64,000 nt of DNA from Mycobacterium branderi. Lineage in GTDB: Bacteria > Actinomycetota > Actinomycetes > Mycobacteriales > Mycobacteriaceae. Below are positions 39,092-48,441 of this stretch, piece by piece. The stretch spans positions 4,960,001 through 5,024,000 of the forward strand of contig NZ_AP022606.1 in NCBI RefSeq assembly GCF_010728725.1. The letters run 5' to 3'. The notes under the pieces are model-generated. The model was not told where the DNA came from, did not search any database, and saw nothing but the letters and a program-made list of their open reading frames with translations. Each line of letters begins with the position of its first letter. The stretch's first letter is position 1. Position numbers and translations under genes: made by a program.

Positions 39092-40105
39092 TCAGATCGC
39101 GTCGGGATCGTCCGCGAGCGCCTCGGCGGCCTTGCGGGTCAGGTCGATGGCGGTGCGGGCCCATTCGGGTGTCGCCCCGGCCAGGCCGCACGCGGGGGTG
39201 ATGCCGATCCGGTCGCGCAGCGCCGCGCGGGAAAACCCGAGCCGGTCGATCACCGCGACGGCAGCCTTGGCGACTTCCTCCGCCGACGGCCGGCGGGCCG
39301 GCGCGGTGGCGGCCACCGCGCCCAGCACGACGGTGCGGCCGGAGTCGACGAACTCCGCGACGCCGTCCAGATCGGCGGCCTGCAGTGCCGTCACGTCCAC
39401 CGACACCGCGTGAATCTTGCTGCGCTGCAACACCTTCCACGGCAGGCCCGGCGCGCAACTGTGCACCAGGACGTCGGCGCCGGCGGCGGCCACACAGCCG
39501 TCGAGCAGCGTGATGGCCAGCGTCTCGTCGATCGGGTGCACCGGGGTCAGTGCCGTCACCCCGGTCAGCCGTCCGGCCAGCGCCGCCGGCATCGACGGTT
39601 CGTCGAACTGCACGACGACCGGTGTGTCGAGCCGCCGCGCGACCGTCGCCCGGTGGGCGGCCACCCCTTCGGCCAGCGACGCGGCCAGGTCGCGGATCGC
39701 GCCGGCGTCGGTGATGGCGCGGTGGCCGTTGCTCAGCTCCAGCTCGGCGGCCAGGGTCACGGGTCCGGGCGCTTGCACTTTGACGGGACGGCCGCTGCCC
39801 CGCAGGCCCGCCGTCTCCCAGGCCTCTTCCAGCGCGTCGACGTCCTCGTCGAGCAGGCTGACCGCTCGGCGCGTCACGGCGCCGGGACGCGCCGCGACGC
39901 GGTAACCGCGCGGCACGGTGTCGATCGCGACGTCGATCAGCAGTGCCCCGGCGCGCCCTATCGTGTCGGCGCCCACTCCCCTGCCGGGCAGCTCGACGAT
40001 ATGGGCCAGCGCGCCGGCCAATTCGCCGACCACGACCTCCGCGGCCTGCCGCGCCGTGGTGCCGGGCCACGATCCGATCCCGCTGGCCGTCGCGAAAGCA
40101 GTCAC
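39092..40105 (-). CDS. MetE-like cobalamin-independent methionine synthase-related protein
   Basis: A 337-residue UROD/MetE C-terminal-like (beta/alpha)8 protein, orthologous to Rv3015c. SGIGSWPGTTARQAAEVV is the family start; zinc-binding candidates are VLVHSCAPGLP and TPACGLAGATPEW, with VVVQFDEPSMP. It is only half the length of true MetE. Methyl transfer is likely but the substrate is unknown. GTG 40105 gives the length of the M. tuberculosis protein; the longer frame is not conserved. Confidence 0.88.
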   Translation of the reverse strand: MTAFATASGIGSWPGTTARQAAEVVVGELAGALAHIVELPGRGVGADTIGRAGALLIDVAIDTVPRGYRVAARPGAVTRRAVSLLDEDVDALEEAWETAGLRGSGRPVKVQAPGPVTLAAELELSNGHRAITDAGAIRDLAASLAEGVAAHRATVARRLDTPVVVQFDEPSMPAALAGRLTGVTALTPVHPIDETLAITLLDGCVAAAGADVLVHSCAPGLPWKVLQRSKIHAVSVDVTALQAADLDGVAEFVDSGRTVVLGAVAATAPARRPSAEEVAKAAVAVIDRLGFSRAALRDRIGITPACGLAGATPEWARTAIDLTRKAAEALADDPDAI

Positions 40106-40141
40106 CGGCCAACCGTACGGGTCCGCGATTAGCCTCGAAGA

Positions 40142-40765
40142 ATGCGGATGCCGCCGCTGCTGGTGTGGTGCTCGGTGTTGCTGAGTGTGGCCTGCACCCG
40201 GGTGGTCGGCGGCGTGGCGGTGCCGGCGTTTCCCGGGACGCTCAGCGCGTCGCCCGTCGACGTCGACCAGATCCTGCTCGATCAGGGCCGCATGCAGGCG
40301 ATTACCGGCGGCGGCGAGCACCTGACGATCATCCCGTCGATGGACGGCAATGCGCCGGTAGACCTCGACGCGCTCGCTGCGACGGCGCCGCCGCAATGCC
40401 GGTTCATCTACGCCGACACCGCCACGTTCGGACCCGACGTCGAGGACTTCCACAAGACCACCTTCCAATACCCGCCGCAGGGCGGGCTGATCTCCGAGGG
40501 CGCGGCCGCCTATCGCGATACCGACGCCGCCAAACACGCCTTCGACGTCCTGGTGTCAACGGTCGAGAGCTGCGCGACCACATCGGACGGATTCGTCTAC
40601 ATCGGCGACTGGCATGCCGACGCCCAGTCGTTGCACACCCGCCCCGGAGGCTGCGGGCGCGATTACCGGCTCAAGTCGGTGGTGTTGCTGGAGGTCACGT
40701 TCTGCGGCTTCCCGGAGTCGGTGTCCGACATCGTGATCACGAACATCGCTGCGAACATCCCGTAG
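40142..40765 (+). CDS. lpqA: Lipoprotein LpqA homologue
   Basis: A 207-residue exported lipoprotein with signal peptide and lipobox LSVAC (Cys18). The mature part resembles the extracytoplasmic sensor domain of PknH-type proteins: ILLDQGRMQAITGGG, QCRFIYADTATFGPDVEDFH and paired cysteines in CGRDYRLKSVVLLEVTFCG. Orthologue of Rv3016. Convergent with mnmA across a hairpin. Confidence 0.87.
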   Translation: MRMPPLLVWCSVLLSVACTRVVGGVAVPAFPGTLSASPVDVDQILLDQGRMQAITGGGEHLTIIPSMDGNAPVDLDALAATAPPQCRFIYADTATFGPDVEDFHKTTFQYPPQGGLISEGAAAYRDTDAAKHAFDVLVSTVESCATTSDGFVYIGDWHADAQSLHTRPGGCGRDYRLKSVVLLEVTFCGFPESVSDIVITNIAANIP

Positions 40766-40773
40766 CCGCCGAA

Positions 40774-40821
40774 CGTGAAATGGTTGCGAAAATCCGGCCG
40801 GAATTTCGCAATGGCTTCACG
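40774..40821. repeat. Long intergenic hairpin between convergent genes
   Basis: CGTGAA with TTGCGAAAAT on the left (40774-40793) mirrors AATTTCGCAA with TTCACG on the right (40802-40821); the middle five bases do not pair. It closely resembles the element at 10607 in its outer bases, CCGAACGTGAA. It lies between convergent lpqA and mnmA and overlaps the last codon of mnmA. Confidence 0.7.
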
Positions 40822-41896
40822 TTGGGCGAGATTGAGCGATCGTGGCGCTGGCGATCACCTCGTCGCCGTCGGCGTCGGGGCGATACAGCACCAGCGTCTG
40901 GCCGGGGGCCACGCCGCGCAGTGGAGTGCGCAACCGCACCAGCAGCTCGTCGCCAGCCAATTCGGCTACGGCATCGACGGTTTCGCCGTGGGCGCGCACC
41001 TGGACCGCGCACTCGACGGGCCCCGAGGGTGCACTGCCCGCGGTGAAGACGGGCTTCTGCCCGGTGAGCGTCCACACGTCCAGGTCGGCTGCGGCGCCGA
41101 CTCGCACCGTGCCGCTGTCGGCGTCGATTGCGGTGACATAGCGCGGACGGCCGTCCGGGCCGGGACCGGCAATGCCCAGTCCCTTGCGCTGTCCGATCGT
41201 GAAACCGTGCACGCCGTCATGCTCCGCGAGCACCGTCCCGTGCGCGTCGACCACGGTGCCGCGACGGACCCCGATGCGGCTACCCAGAAAAGCGCGGGTG
41301 TCGCCGGACGGGATGAAGCAAATGTCGTGGCTGTCAGGCTTTTCCGCCACCGCCAGGCCGCGACGGGCGGCCTCGGCGCGGATCTGCGGCTTAGGGGTGT
41401 CGCCGATCGGGAAGGCGGCATGGCGCAGCTGCTCGGCGGTCAGCACCGCCAGCACATAGGACTGGTCCTTGTCGCGGTCGACGGCGCGGCGCAGCCGCCC
41501 GTCGGCCAGCCGGGCGTAATGCCCGGTGGCCACGGTGTCGAAGCCCAGGGCGAGCGCGCGGGCCGCCAACGCCGAGAACTTGATCCGCTCGTTGCAGCGC
41601 ACGCACGGGTTGGGGGTTTCTCCCCGGGCGTAGGACGACACGAAGTCGTCGATCACGTCCTCTTTGAACCGCTCGGCGAAATCCCAGACGTAGAACGGGA
41701 TTCCGAGCACGTCGGCGACCCGGCGAGCGTCGGCAGCGTCCTCCTTGGAACAGCAGCCCCGCGATCCCGTGCGCAGCGTGCCCGGCGCGCTCGACAGCGC
41801 CAGGTGCACACCGACCACGTCGTGCCCGGCGTCGACCATCCGGGCGGCAGCCACCGACGAGTCGACACCGCCGCTCATCGCGGCCAGCACCTTCAT
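40817..41896 (-). CDS. mnmA: tRNA 2-thiouridylase
   Basis: A 359-residue enzyme inserting sulfur at uridine 34 of Lys, Glu and Gln tRNAs. PP-loop AMSGGVDSS (6-14); cysteines Cys98 and Cys101 in PNPCVRCNE, and catalytic Cys193 in SHDICFIP. Overlaps the cysteine desulfurase gene by 4 bases; that enzyme provides the persulfide sulfur. Orthologue of Rv3024c (trmU). Confidence 0.97.
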   Translation of the reverse strand: MKVLAAMSGGVDSSVAAARMVDAGHDVVGVHLALSSAPGTLRTGSRGCCSKEDAADARRVADVLGIPFYVWDFAERFKEDVIDDFVSSYARGETPNPCVRCNERIKFSALAARALALGFDTVATGHYARLADGRLRRAVDRDKDQSYVLAVLTAEQLRHAAFPIGDTPKPQIRAEAARRGLAVAEKPDSHDICFIPSGDTRAFLGSRIGVRRGTVVDAHGTVLAEHDGVHGFTIGQRKGLGIAGPGPDGRPRYVTAIDADSGTVRVGAAADLDVWTLTGQKPVFTAGSAPSGPVECAVQVRAHGETVDAVAELAGDELLVRLRTPLRGVAPGQTLVLYRPDADGDEVIASATIAQSRPT

Positions 41897-43071
41897 CGCG
41901 ATACCCCCGCCGCAGCCAGCGCGGCCTGCCGGGCCCGGGCGACCGCGCCCGGCAGCACCCGCAGCGCCGCGTCGACGTCTTCGTCAATACTGGTGTGCCC
42001 CAACGACAATCGCAACGATCCGCGGGCACTGGCCGCATCGGCGCCCATCGCGAGAAGAACATGCGACGGCTGCGCTACCCCTGCCGTGCAGGCCGAACCG
42101 GTCGAGCATTCGATTCCGTTGGCGTCCAACAACATCAGCAGTGCGTCACCCTCGCAGCCGGCAAAGGTGAAGTGCGCGTTGCCCGGTAGCCTCGCCTCTC
42201 GAGGCCCATTGAGCCGCACGTCGTCGATCCCGGTCAGCACCCCGTCGATCAGCCGGTCGCGCAGGACCCGCAGCCGCGCGCTGTTGGCCTCCAGCCCGTC
42301 CACCGCGATCTGTGCGGCCGCAGCCATGCCGACCGCGCCTGCGACATCCGGTGTGCCGGAACGAATATCGCGTTCCTGCCCGCCGCCGTGCGACAGCGGC
42401 ACGCAGCTGACGTCGCGGCGCAGCAGCAACGCCCCAACTGCCGGTGGGCCGCCGAACTTGTGCGCGGCCACGCTCATCGCGGACAGCCCGCTGGCCCCGA
42501 ATCCGACCGGCAGCTGACCCACCGCCTGAACGGCATCGCTGTGCATCGGTACGTCGAATTCAGCTGCGATAGCGGCGAGTTCGCTGACCGGCATGATTGT
42601 GCCGACCTCGTTGTTGGCCCACATCACCGAGACCAGCGCGACGTCGTCGTGGTTCTCCAACACGTCGCGCAGGGCGGCCGGCGACACCGAGCCATCGGCG
42701 GCGGCCGGCAGCCAGGTCACCTCGGCGCCTTCGTGTTCGGCGAGCCAGTTGATCGCGTCCAGCACGGCGTGGTGTTCGACCGCGGTGCTCACGATGCGAC
42801 GGTGGCGTGGCTCGGCGTCGCGGCGCGCCCAGTAGATGCCCTTGATCGCCAGGTTGTCGCTCTCGGTGCCGCCGGCGGTGAAGATGACTTCGGACGGGCG
42901 CGCGCCAAGCCGGTCGGCGATCAGCTCGCGAGACTCCTCCATCCGGCGCCGCGCGGCGCGGCCGGCGGTGTGCAGCGACGAGGCGTTACCCACGGTGGCC
43001 AGCACGGCCGTCATCGCCTCGATGGCAGCGGGATGCATCGGGGTGGTGGCGGCGTGGTCGAGGTACACCAT
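41893..43071 (-). CDS. iscS: Cysteine desulfurase, IscS/NifS-like
   Basis: A 392-residue PLP enzyme removing sulfur from cysteine. PLP lysine is Lys205 in VAAHKFGGP; active-site cysteine is Cys328 in [11 protein letters not shown]-terminal [12 protein letters not shown] is typical. It is class I/IscS in form and sits directly upstream of mnmA, its likely sulfur acceptor. Orthologue of Rv3025c. Start ATG 43071. Confidence 0.96.
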   Translation of the reverse strand: MVYLDHAATTPMHPAAIEAMTAVLATVGNASSLHTAGRAARRRMEESRELIADRLGARPSEVIFTAGGTESDNLAIKGIYWARRDAEPRHRRIVSTAVEHHAVLDAINWLAEHEGAEVTWLPAAADGSVSPAALRDVLENHDDVALVSVMWANNEVGTIMPVSELAAIAAEFDVPMHSDAVQAVGQLPVGFGASGLSAMSVAAHKFGGPPAVGALLLRRDVSCVPLSHGGGQERDIRSGTPDVAGAVGMAAAAQIAVDGLEANSARLRVLRDRLIDGVLTGIDDVRLNGPREARLPGNAHFTFAGCEGDALLMLLDANGIECSTGSACTAGVAQPSHVLLAMGADAASARGSLRLSLGHTSIDEDVDAALRVLPGAVARARQAALAAAGVSR

Positions 43072-43092
43072 GACCTGCCCAGGATACCGACG

Positions 43093-43731
43093 CTATTGGT
43101 CTCCGCCGTCTGCCAGGACGTAGGCGGCGAGGCTGCCCAGCAGCCCGGCGCAGTGCTCGACGAGTTGATCTGGGGTGTAGTCGAGTTCGCCGTCGGCCCA
43201 GCGGCGCAACACCTCGAACACGCCGCCGACGCCCACGATGGCGGCGAGTCGGCCGACCTTGGCCGCCGACTCGGAGATGTCCAGGTGCAGCCGGGCCTGC
43301 TGCCACACGAGGTCGGCGAAGCTGGCCATCAGCTCGCTGCGCAGTTGGCGCAAGGTGGGTTCGGTGCCGGATTCCACGAACAGAATCCGGCCCAGCCGGG
43401 GATCGTCGCCCATCATGGTCAGCAGCGCGCGAATCGGGGCTTGCGCCAACGCGTCTGGCGCGGAGCTGCTTTCGGGGATGGCCTTGAGGATGGCCTCTTG
43501 GATGGTGGTGCGGAGTTGCTCGGCGACGGCGCGCAGCAGCGCGTCGCGGTCCGCGAAGTGCTGGTAGAAGTAGCGCGACGTGACCCCCGAGGTGGCGCAC
43601 ACGGCGGTCACCGTGGTGTCGGCGGCGCCTCGGGTACCCATCAGCTCGATCGCCGTGTCGATCAGGCGCGCCCGGCGCCCGGCCTCGCGCTGTTCGGCTG
43701 TCAGGCCGCCGTAGATCCGCGCCGGGCTCAC
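43093..43731 (-). CDS. TetR-family transcriptional regulator
   Basis: A 212-residue TetR regulator. Helix-turn-helix near 20-65 with IELMGTRGAADTTVTAVCATSGVTSRYFYQHFADRDALL; the helical C-terminus likely binds a ligand. Divergent from the PF10118-like gene at 43801 and separated by 69 bases that carry a candidate operator. Lies immediately upstream of the cysteine desulfurase gene with 21 bases between, so read-through to iscS and mnmA is possible. Confidence 0.85.
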   Translation of the reverse strand: MSPARIYGGLTAEQREAGRRARLIDTAIELMGTRGAADTTVTAVCATSGVTSRYFYQHFADRDALLRAVAEQLRTTIQEAILKAIPESSSAPDALAQAPIRALLTMMGDDPRLGRILFVESGTEPTLRQLRSELMASFADLVWQQARLHLDISESAAKVGRLAAIVGVGGVFEVLRRWADGELDYTPDQLVEHCAGLLGSLAAYVLADGGDQ

Positions 43732-43737
43732 GGGCTA

Positions 43738-43780
43738 TAGTCTGTCATTCCCATCTGACTAGGCGTAAAGTCACATGTGA
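43738..43780. promoter_or_regulatory. Candidate TetR operator region
   Basis: The gap contains the spaced inverted pair TAGTC (43738-43742) and GACTA (43757-43761) and the 10-bp palindrome TCACATGTGA (43771-43780), which lies 20 bases before the hydrolase start. Position between a divergent tetR and its likely target is the only support. Confidence 0.35.
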
Positions 43781-43800
43781 GCTTGCCAACAGGAGGACCG

Positions 43801-44640
43801 ATGCCCCAGCGTCCAGTATTGAAAGCCCGCCGCGTCCAGTTCACGCTGCCCACGGGCACCCGGAAGCATTTCGCCGGCGACGACCTGGTGATGAGCCACC
43901 TCGTCGCGATGCTGTCCGCGGTGTTTCCGGAGGGCGAAGACTTCTTCATCCGGTCCGTGCGCAACTATCGCGACCAGATCACCGACCCGGAATTGCAGCA
44001 GGCGGTCAAGGGATTCATCGCCCAGGAGGCCACCCACCGCCAGCAACACCGGATGCTCAACGAGCGACTTCAGGACATGGGTTATCCCACCGCGCGGTTC
44101 GACCGCCACGTCACGTGGTTGCTCGCCAAGCTGGAAAAGGTGTTCTCCACGGAGATGGCCCTGGCCGGCACCGCCGCGCTGGAGCACTACACGGCGACGT
44201 TGGCGGAGCTGCTGCTCACCGACGAGCAGATGCTCGACCTGCTCGGCCGATCGGACGTGCGCCCGATACTGCTGTGGCACGCCTTCGAAGAGTGCGAGCA
44301 CAAAGCCGTGGCCTTCGACGTCTTCCAGGCCGTCGGCGGAACCGAGCGGACCCGGGTGCGGGCCATGCGGATCGCCACCGCGATCTTCCTGGCCGAGATG
44401 GTGATCCAGACGCTCCGGTCGATGGCCCGCGACCGTGCGTCCTACAACCCGCGACGGCTGCTGCGAAGCCTCAACGATTTCCGCAAGTCGCCGCTGGTGA
44501 GCGCCGAGACCCGTCGTCGCATCGCCTCCTACACCCGCCCGGGCTTCCACCCCGACGACTGGGACACCACCGAGCTCCTCGACCGCTGGTCGAAGGAACT
44601 CTTCGACGCGGACGGAAATCAGCTGGCGCAGGCGCGGTAG
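43801..44640 (+). CDS. Predicted metal-dependent hydrolase (PF10118-like)
   Basis: A 279-residue protein resembling the family of predicted metal-dependent hydrolases. ATHRQQHRMLNERL, LEHYTATLAELLL and HAFEECEHKAVAFDVF supply His and Glu residues in long helices, a layout seen in ferritin-like di-iron proteins. The actual substrate is unknown. ATG 43801 is preceded by AGGAGG; the upstream in-frame ATG is in the regulatory gap. Divergent from tetR. Overlaps the acyltransferase gene tail to tail by 22 bases. Confidence 0.8.
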   Translation: MPQRPVLKARRVQFTLPTGTRKHFAGDDLVMSHLVAMLSAVFPEGEDFFIRSVRNYRDQITDPELQQAVKGFIAQEATHRQQHRMLNERLQDMGYPTARFDRHVTWLLAKLEKVFSTEMALAGTAALEHYTATLAELLLTDEQMLDLLGRSDVRPILLWHAFEECEHKAVAFDVFQAVGGTERTRVRAMRIATAIFLAEMVIQTLRSMARDRASYNPRRLLRSLNDFRKSPLVSAETRRRIASYTRPGFHPDDWDTTELLDRWSKELFDADGNQLAQAR

Positions 44641-45470
44641 CTTCTGCCGACGAGACGCGCGCCCCACGCCTGATCGCCCACCGCGAGGTCGTCGCGCACC
44701 GCGGCCTGGCAGCGTCGGGCGAGCTCGCGCCGGTCGGTGCCCGGCAGCTGTAGGGATTCGACGCACACCCGCGCCACCGTGCAGCGCGCGGACAGCAGGC
44801 GTCGCATCGAGGTCAACAAGGTGTCGTCGCCGATGAAAGCCGGGGCGGTCGAGACTCGGCCGTCGCCGTGGTGGTATTTCAGCCGCAGCGGCTGGACCGG
44901 TCGGCCCGCGTCGATCGCGGCCTGGAACAGTGCCGGACAGAACGGCCCCGACGCGAGGCCACACCAGGTGGTGCCCTCCGGGAACGCCACGACCGTGTCA
45001 CCGGCGCGTAGCCGATCAGCGACGGCGTCCACCACTGCGGGGAGCCGCCGCAGGCTGTCGCGCTCGATCGGAATGACCTTGAAGATGCGGGCGACCAGCC
45101 CGACGGCAGGCCAGGCGAGCAGATCGGCGCGCGCGACGAACGCGCCGGGAAGCACCGCGCCGATCGTGACGACATCCAGCCAGGACATGTGGTCGCTGAC
45201 CACCAGGACGCCGGGCAGGTTACGAATCGGCCCACCCGTCACCGCGATGCGCACACCAAAACAGCGCAAGACCAGCCGGCAGTAGGCGCGCTGCGCCCAC
45301 GACCGGCCGGGTAGCGGAACGGCGAGCAGTGGCAGCGCCGGCACCAACGACAGCACAAGCAACACCCGCAGCGCCACCATCGACCGTCGGGCTGCGTCAC
45401 CGGCGCCCGCTTGCAGGCACGTGTCATCGCAGAATGCTCGCGGCCACCAGGCATGAGTGGGTGCGCTCAT
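44619..45470 (-). CDS. 1-acyl-sn-glycerol-3-phosphate acyltransferase family
   Basis: A 283-residue membrane-associated PlsC-type enzyme. Motif I is SDHMSWLD (H-x4-D) near 90-97, motif III is FPEGTTWCG near 165. A hydrophobic N-terminal helix (about 33-50) anchors it. Orthologue of Rv3026c. Follows the GNAT acyltransferase with a one-base TGATG overlap; the two resemble an OlsA/OlsB pair, so the acceptor could be a lyso-ornithine lipid instead of lysophosphatidate. Undetermined. Confidence 0.83.
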   Translation of the reverse strand: MSAPTHAWWPRAFCDDTCLQAGAGDAARRSMVALRVLLVLSLVPALPLLAVPLPGRSWAQRAYCRLVLRCFGVRIAVTGGPIRNLPGVLVVSDHMSWLDVVTIGAVLPGAFVARADLLAWPAVGLVARIFKVIPIERDSLRRLPAVVDAVADRLRAGDTVVAFPEGTTWCGLASGPFCPALFQAAIDAGRPVQPLRLKYHHGDGRVSTAPAFIGDDTLLTSMRRLLSARCTVARVCVESLQLPGTDRRELARRCQAAVRDDLAVGDQAWGARLVGRSYRACAS

Positions 45471-46300
45471 CAGGCCACCTTGCGTGTCGCCTCGGCGGCC
45501 GCCGACACCGATCGCAGGCGGCGCAGATAGCGCGTGTCGGCGCGGTTCTTGTCCAGCAGCGCCGGAAAGTCAGCCACGCCGAACGCGGCGTCGTAGGCCG
45601 GCTCACCACAAACCTGCGCGCCGAGCCGCAGGTAGCCGCGCAAGAGCGGCGGGATCGCCGGCCGCGCCGGCGCGGGGATTTCGTCGAGGGGGCGTCCGTC
45701 GATGATCACAGGCCGATACGGATGCACCCGGTACCGCGGCGGGGCGGCGTGGCGACGTAGGACGAAGTCGCGCACGCCGCGGATCTGGCTGCCCGGTTCT
45801 TGACCGTCCCCGCGGACCGGAACCGACACGCAGCCGGTGACGAAGTCGTAGCCGCGTCGGTCGAGGTAGGCGAGGATTCCGGCCCACATCAGCAGGACCA
45901 CCGCGCCGTTGCGGTGATCCTTGCGGACCACCGCGCGTCCCATTTCGACCAGCGACGGCCGCAGCGGATCGAGTGCTGCCATGTCGAATTCGGTTGCGGT
46001 GTAAAGGCCGCCGGCCGCAATGGCGCCGGCCGGCGAGAGCATGCGGTAGCAGCCCACCAACTCGCCTGAGTTGTCTTCGCGGACAAGCAGATGGTCACAG
46101 TGCTCGTCGAACCGGTCGGCGTCGAGGCCCGCAGTCCCGGTCAGCGCGAAGCCCGGCTCGCTGCTGAACACCTCGTGGCGCAGCCGCTGTGCGGCCTCGA
46201 TCAGGGTGGGGTCGGTGGACAGCAGCAGGGAATAGCGCGGGGTCTTGGTCGATGGTCGATCGGCGGCGAGGAGTACAGAAAAAGTGCTCACAGCCAGCAC
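45470..46300 (-). CDS. GNAT-fold N-acyltransferase (OlsB-like)
   Basis: A 276-residue protein resembling the Acetyltransf_5/hemolysin family. LRHEVFSSEPGF opens the fold, then DEHCDHLLVREDNSGELVGCYRML and EMGRAVVRKDHRNGAVVLLMWAGI; family members (OlsB) acylate ornithine from acyl-ACP. The GTG at 46300 is the longest reading; GTG 46291 is an alternative. Orthologue of Rv3027c. Coupled to the PlsC-like gene. Confidence 0.8.
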   Translation of the reverse strand: MLAVSTFSVLLAADRPSTKTPRYSLLLSTDPTLIEAAQRLRHEVFSSEPGFALTGTAGLDADRFDEHCDHLLVREDNSGELVGCYRMLSPAGAIAAGGLYTATEFDMAALDPLRPSLVEMGRAVVRKDHRNGAVVLLMWAGILAYLDRRGYDFVTGCVSVPVRGDGQEPGSQIRGVRDFVLRRHAAPPRYRVHPYRPVIIDGRPLDEIPAPARPAIPPLLRGYLRLGAQVCGEPAYDAAFGVADFPALLDKNRADTRYLRRLRSVSAAAEATRKVA

Positions 46301-46387
46301 CGTTGCGCAGCCGTTCAGCTAACCGGCATCGTCGCCGTAACGTGTTCGTGCACGGTAGATGACTATGTTGCAGCGAACATCGGGCGA

Positions 46388-46433
46388 GACGTAAAAAGCC
46401 CCCGACACACCGGGTGCCGGGGGCTTTTACGTC
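46388..46433 (-). terminator. Rho-independent terminator of the etfBA operon
   Basis: GC-rich stem with arms GCCCCCG and CGGGGGC, flanked symmetrically by TTTTAC/GTAAAA, lies 12 bases after the etfA stop. On the minus strand it is followed by TTTTT. The symmetric A/T flanks make it potentially bidirectional. Confidence 0.9.
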
Positions 46434-46444
46434 TGGTGGCGATC

Positions 46445-47401
46445 TCAGCCCTTGCGGGCCTTCACCGCCTCGGTCAGCTGCGGCGCGACCTTGAACAGGT
46501 CGCCCACCACGCCGTAGTCGGCGATCTCGAAGATCGGCGCCTCTTCGTCCTTGTTGACCGCGATGATCGTCTTGGACGTCTGCATGCCGGCGCGGTGCTG
46601 GATGGCTCCGGAGATGCCCAGCGCGATGTAGAGCTGCGGCGACACCGTCTTACCGGTCTGACCCACCTGGAACTGGCCCGGGTAGTAGCCGGAGTCCACG
46701 GCGGCGCGCGACGCGCCGACCGCGCCGCCCAGCGAGTCGGCCAATTCCTCGACCACGGAGAAGTTCTCGGCGCTGCCCACGCCACGGCCACCGGAGACCA
46801 CGATGCTGGCCTCGGTGAGCTCCGGGCGATCGCCCGCGACGGCGGGCTGCCGCGAGGTGACCTTGGCGGCGTTCTCGGCGGGTGCGGGCACCTCGACGGT
46901 GACCTGCTCGCCCGCACCGTCGGCCGGTTCGGCGTCAATGGCGCCGGCCCGCACGGTGATCACCGGGGTGTCGCCGTTGGCCTGCGCCTCGACGGTGAAC
47001 GCGCCACCGAAGATGGAGTGCACGGCCTTGCCGCCCTCCTTGATGTCGACGACGTCGACCAGCAGGCCAGAGCCGATCCGGGCGGCCAGCCGGCCGGCGA
47101 TCTCCTTGCCGTCGGCGCTGGCGGCCAGCAACACCGCCGCCGGCGACGACGATTCGGCCAGCGCGGCCAGCACGTCGACCTGCGGGGTGATCAGGTAGTT
47201 GTCGGCGACGTCGGATTCGGCGACATAGATCTTGGCGGCGCCGGCCGACTTCAGCCCGTCGACCAGCGGCTCGGCCGTCCCGGGTGTACCGACCACGACA
47301 GCGGCGGGCTCGCCCAGCCGACGGGCCGCGGTGATGAGTTCTGAGGTGACTTTCTTCAGCGCACCTTCGGCGTGCTCGACGAGCACCAGTACTTCAGCCA
47401 T
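46445..47401 (-). CDS. etfA: Electron transfer flavoprotein alpha subunit
   Basis: A 318-residue FAD-binding subunit; it accepts electrons from acyl-CoA dehydrogenases in beta-oxidation. The C-terminal FAD fold [23 protein letters not shown] (about 250-275) and SGGRGVG (about 200) are diagnostic. Orthologue of Rv3028c (fixB). Downstream of etfB with a 33-base gap; both end at the terminator 46388-46433. Confidence 0.96.
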   Translation of the reverse strand: MAEVLVLVEHAEGALKKVTSELITAARRLGEPAAVVVGTPGTAEPLVDGLKSAGAAKIYVAESDVADNYLITPQVDVLAALAESSSPAAVLLAASADGKEIAGRLAARIGSGLLVDVVDIKEGGKAVHSIFGGAFTVEAQANGDTPVITVRAGAIDAEPADGAGEQVTVEVPAPAENAAKVTSRQPAVAGDRPELTEASIVVSGGRGVGSAENFSVVEELADSLGGAVGASRAAVDSGYYPGQFQVGQTGKTVSPQLYIALGISGAIQHRAGMQTSKTIIAVNKDEEAPIFEIADYGVVGDLFKVAPQLTEAVKARKG

Positions 47402-47434
47402 GAGTGTGTTCCGTGTCTTTCGGGTCTAGTGGTT

Positions 47435-48235
47435 TTAGATGATCTTTTGCGCAACCAGGTATTCGGCGATCTTGGTGCCGCCGTCGCCCTCGTCCGTGAC
47501 CTTCTCACCGGCGGTCTTGGGTGGCTTGGGGCTCGCCGAAAGCACCGAGGATCCGGCGTTGGCCAGCCCGACTTCGTCGGCCTCGACGCCGATCTCCGCG
47601 AGCGTCAGGACGGTGACTTCCTTCTTCTTGGCGGCCATGATGCCCTTGAACGACGGGAAGCGCGGCTCGTTGATCTTCTCGTTGACGCTGACCACGGCAG
47701 GCAGCGACGCCTCCAGCGTGAACACGCCGTCGTCGGTCTCCCGCTCGCCGGTGATTTTGCCGCCCTCGACCGAGAGCTTGCGCACGTGGGTGAGCTGCGG
47801 CAGGCCGAGGTACTCGGCGATGATGGCCGGCACCGCGCCGCCAGTGCCGTCGGTGGACTCGTTGCCGGCGATCACCAGCTCGGTGCCCTCGATGGTGCCC
47901 AGGGCACGGGCCAGCGCCCACCCCGTCTGGATGACGTCCGAGCCGTGCATGCCGTCGTCCTTGAGATGCACGGCCTTGTCGGCGCCCATCGACAGCGCCT
48001 TGCGGATCGCCTCGGTGGCCCGCTCGGGGCCGGCGGTCAGCACGGTCACCGAGCCCTCGACGCCGTCGGCGGCCTCTTTCTCCCGGATCAGCAGCGCCTC
48101 TTCGACTGCGCGCTCGTTGATCTCGTCCAACACGGCGTCGGCGGCCTCGCGGTCCAGGGTGAAGTCGCCGTCGGTGAGCTTGCGCTCCGACCAAGTGTCT
48201 GGGACCTGCTTGATCAGGACCACGATGTTCGTCAT
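47435..48235 (-). CDS. etfB: Electron transfer flavoprotein beta subunit
   Basis: A 266-residue subunit with NIVVLIKQVPDTWSERKL at the start, LDEINERAVEEAL, TAGPERATEAIRKALSMGAD and the AMP-binding IVAGNESTDG-like AGNESTDGTGG. Forms the ETF heterodimer with EtfA. ATG 48235 begins at the conserved N-terminus; the longer frame is not conserved. Orthologue of Rv3029c (fixA). The 206-base gap to the divergent methyltransferase presumably holds both promoters. Confidence 0.96.
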   Translation of the reverse strand: MTNIVVLIKQVPDTWSERKLTDGDFTLDREAADAVLDEINERAVEEALLIREKEAADGVEGSVTVLTAGPERATEAIRKALSMGADKAVHLKDDGMHGSDVIQTGWALARALGTIEGTELVIAGNESTDGTGGAVPAIIAEYLGLPQLTHVRKLSVEGGKITGERETDDGVFTLEASLPAVVSVNEKINEPRFPSFKGIMAAKKKEVTVLTLAEIGVEADEVGLANAGSSVLSASPKPPKTAGEKVTDEGDGGTKIAEYLVAQKII

Positions 48236-48441
48236 GAGTGTGCTTCGTCCTCCTCGAAGGAGTCCTGTAGCCGGCGGCGACAGGAGCTCGGTCACGTGCT
48301 ACTCGACCGCAAACGCATGTTACTAGCCGGTAACTTTGTGCGGTTCGCTCTCACACCATAGCGGGTCGTGGTAGGCCGATTGCCCGCCCGTCTGCGGTTG
48401 ACCGTTCGCGGTTCGGATGCTGGGACTAGCCTGCCTATGCA

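Noticed and set aside
40106..40537. Extended N-terminus of the MetE-like gene
   Set aside because: It runs through the divergent lpqA gene and is not conserved; GTG 40105 gives the family length.
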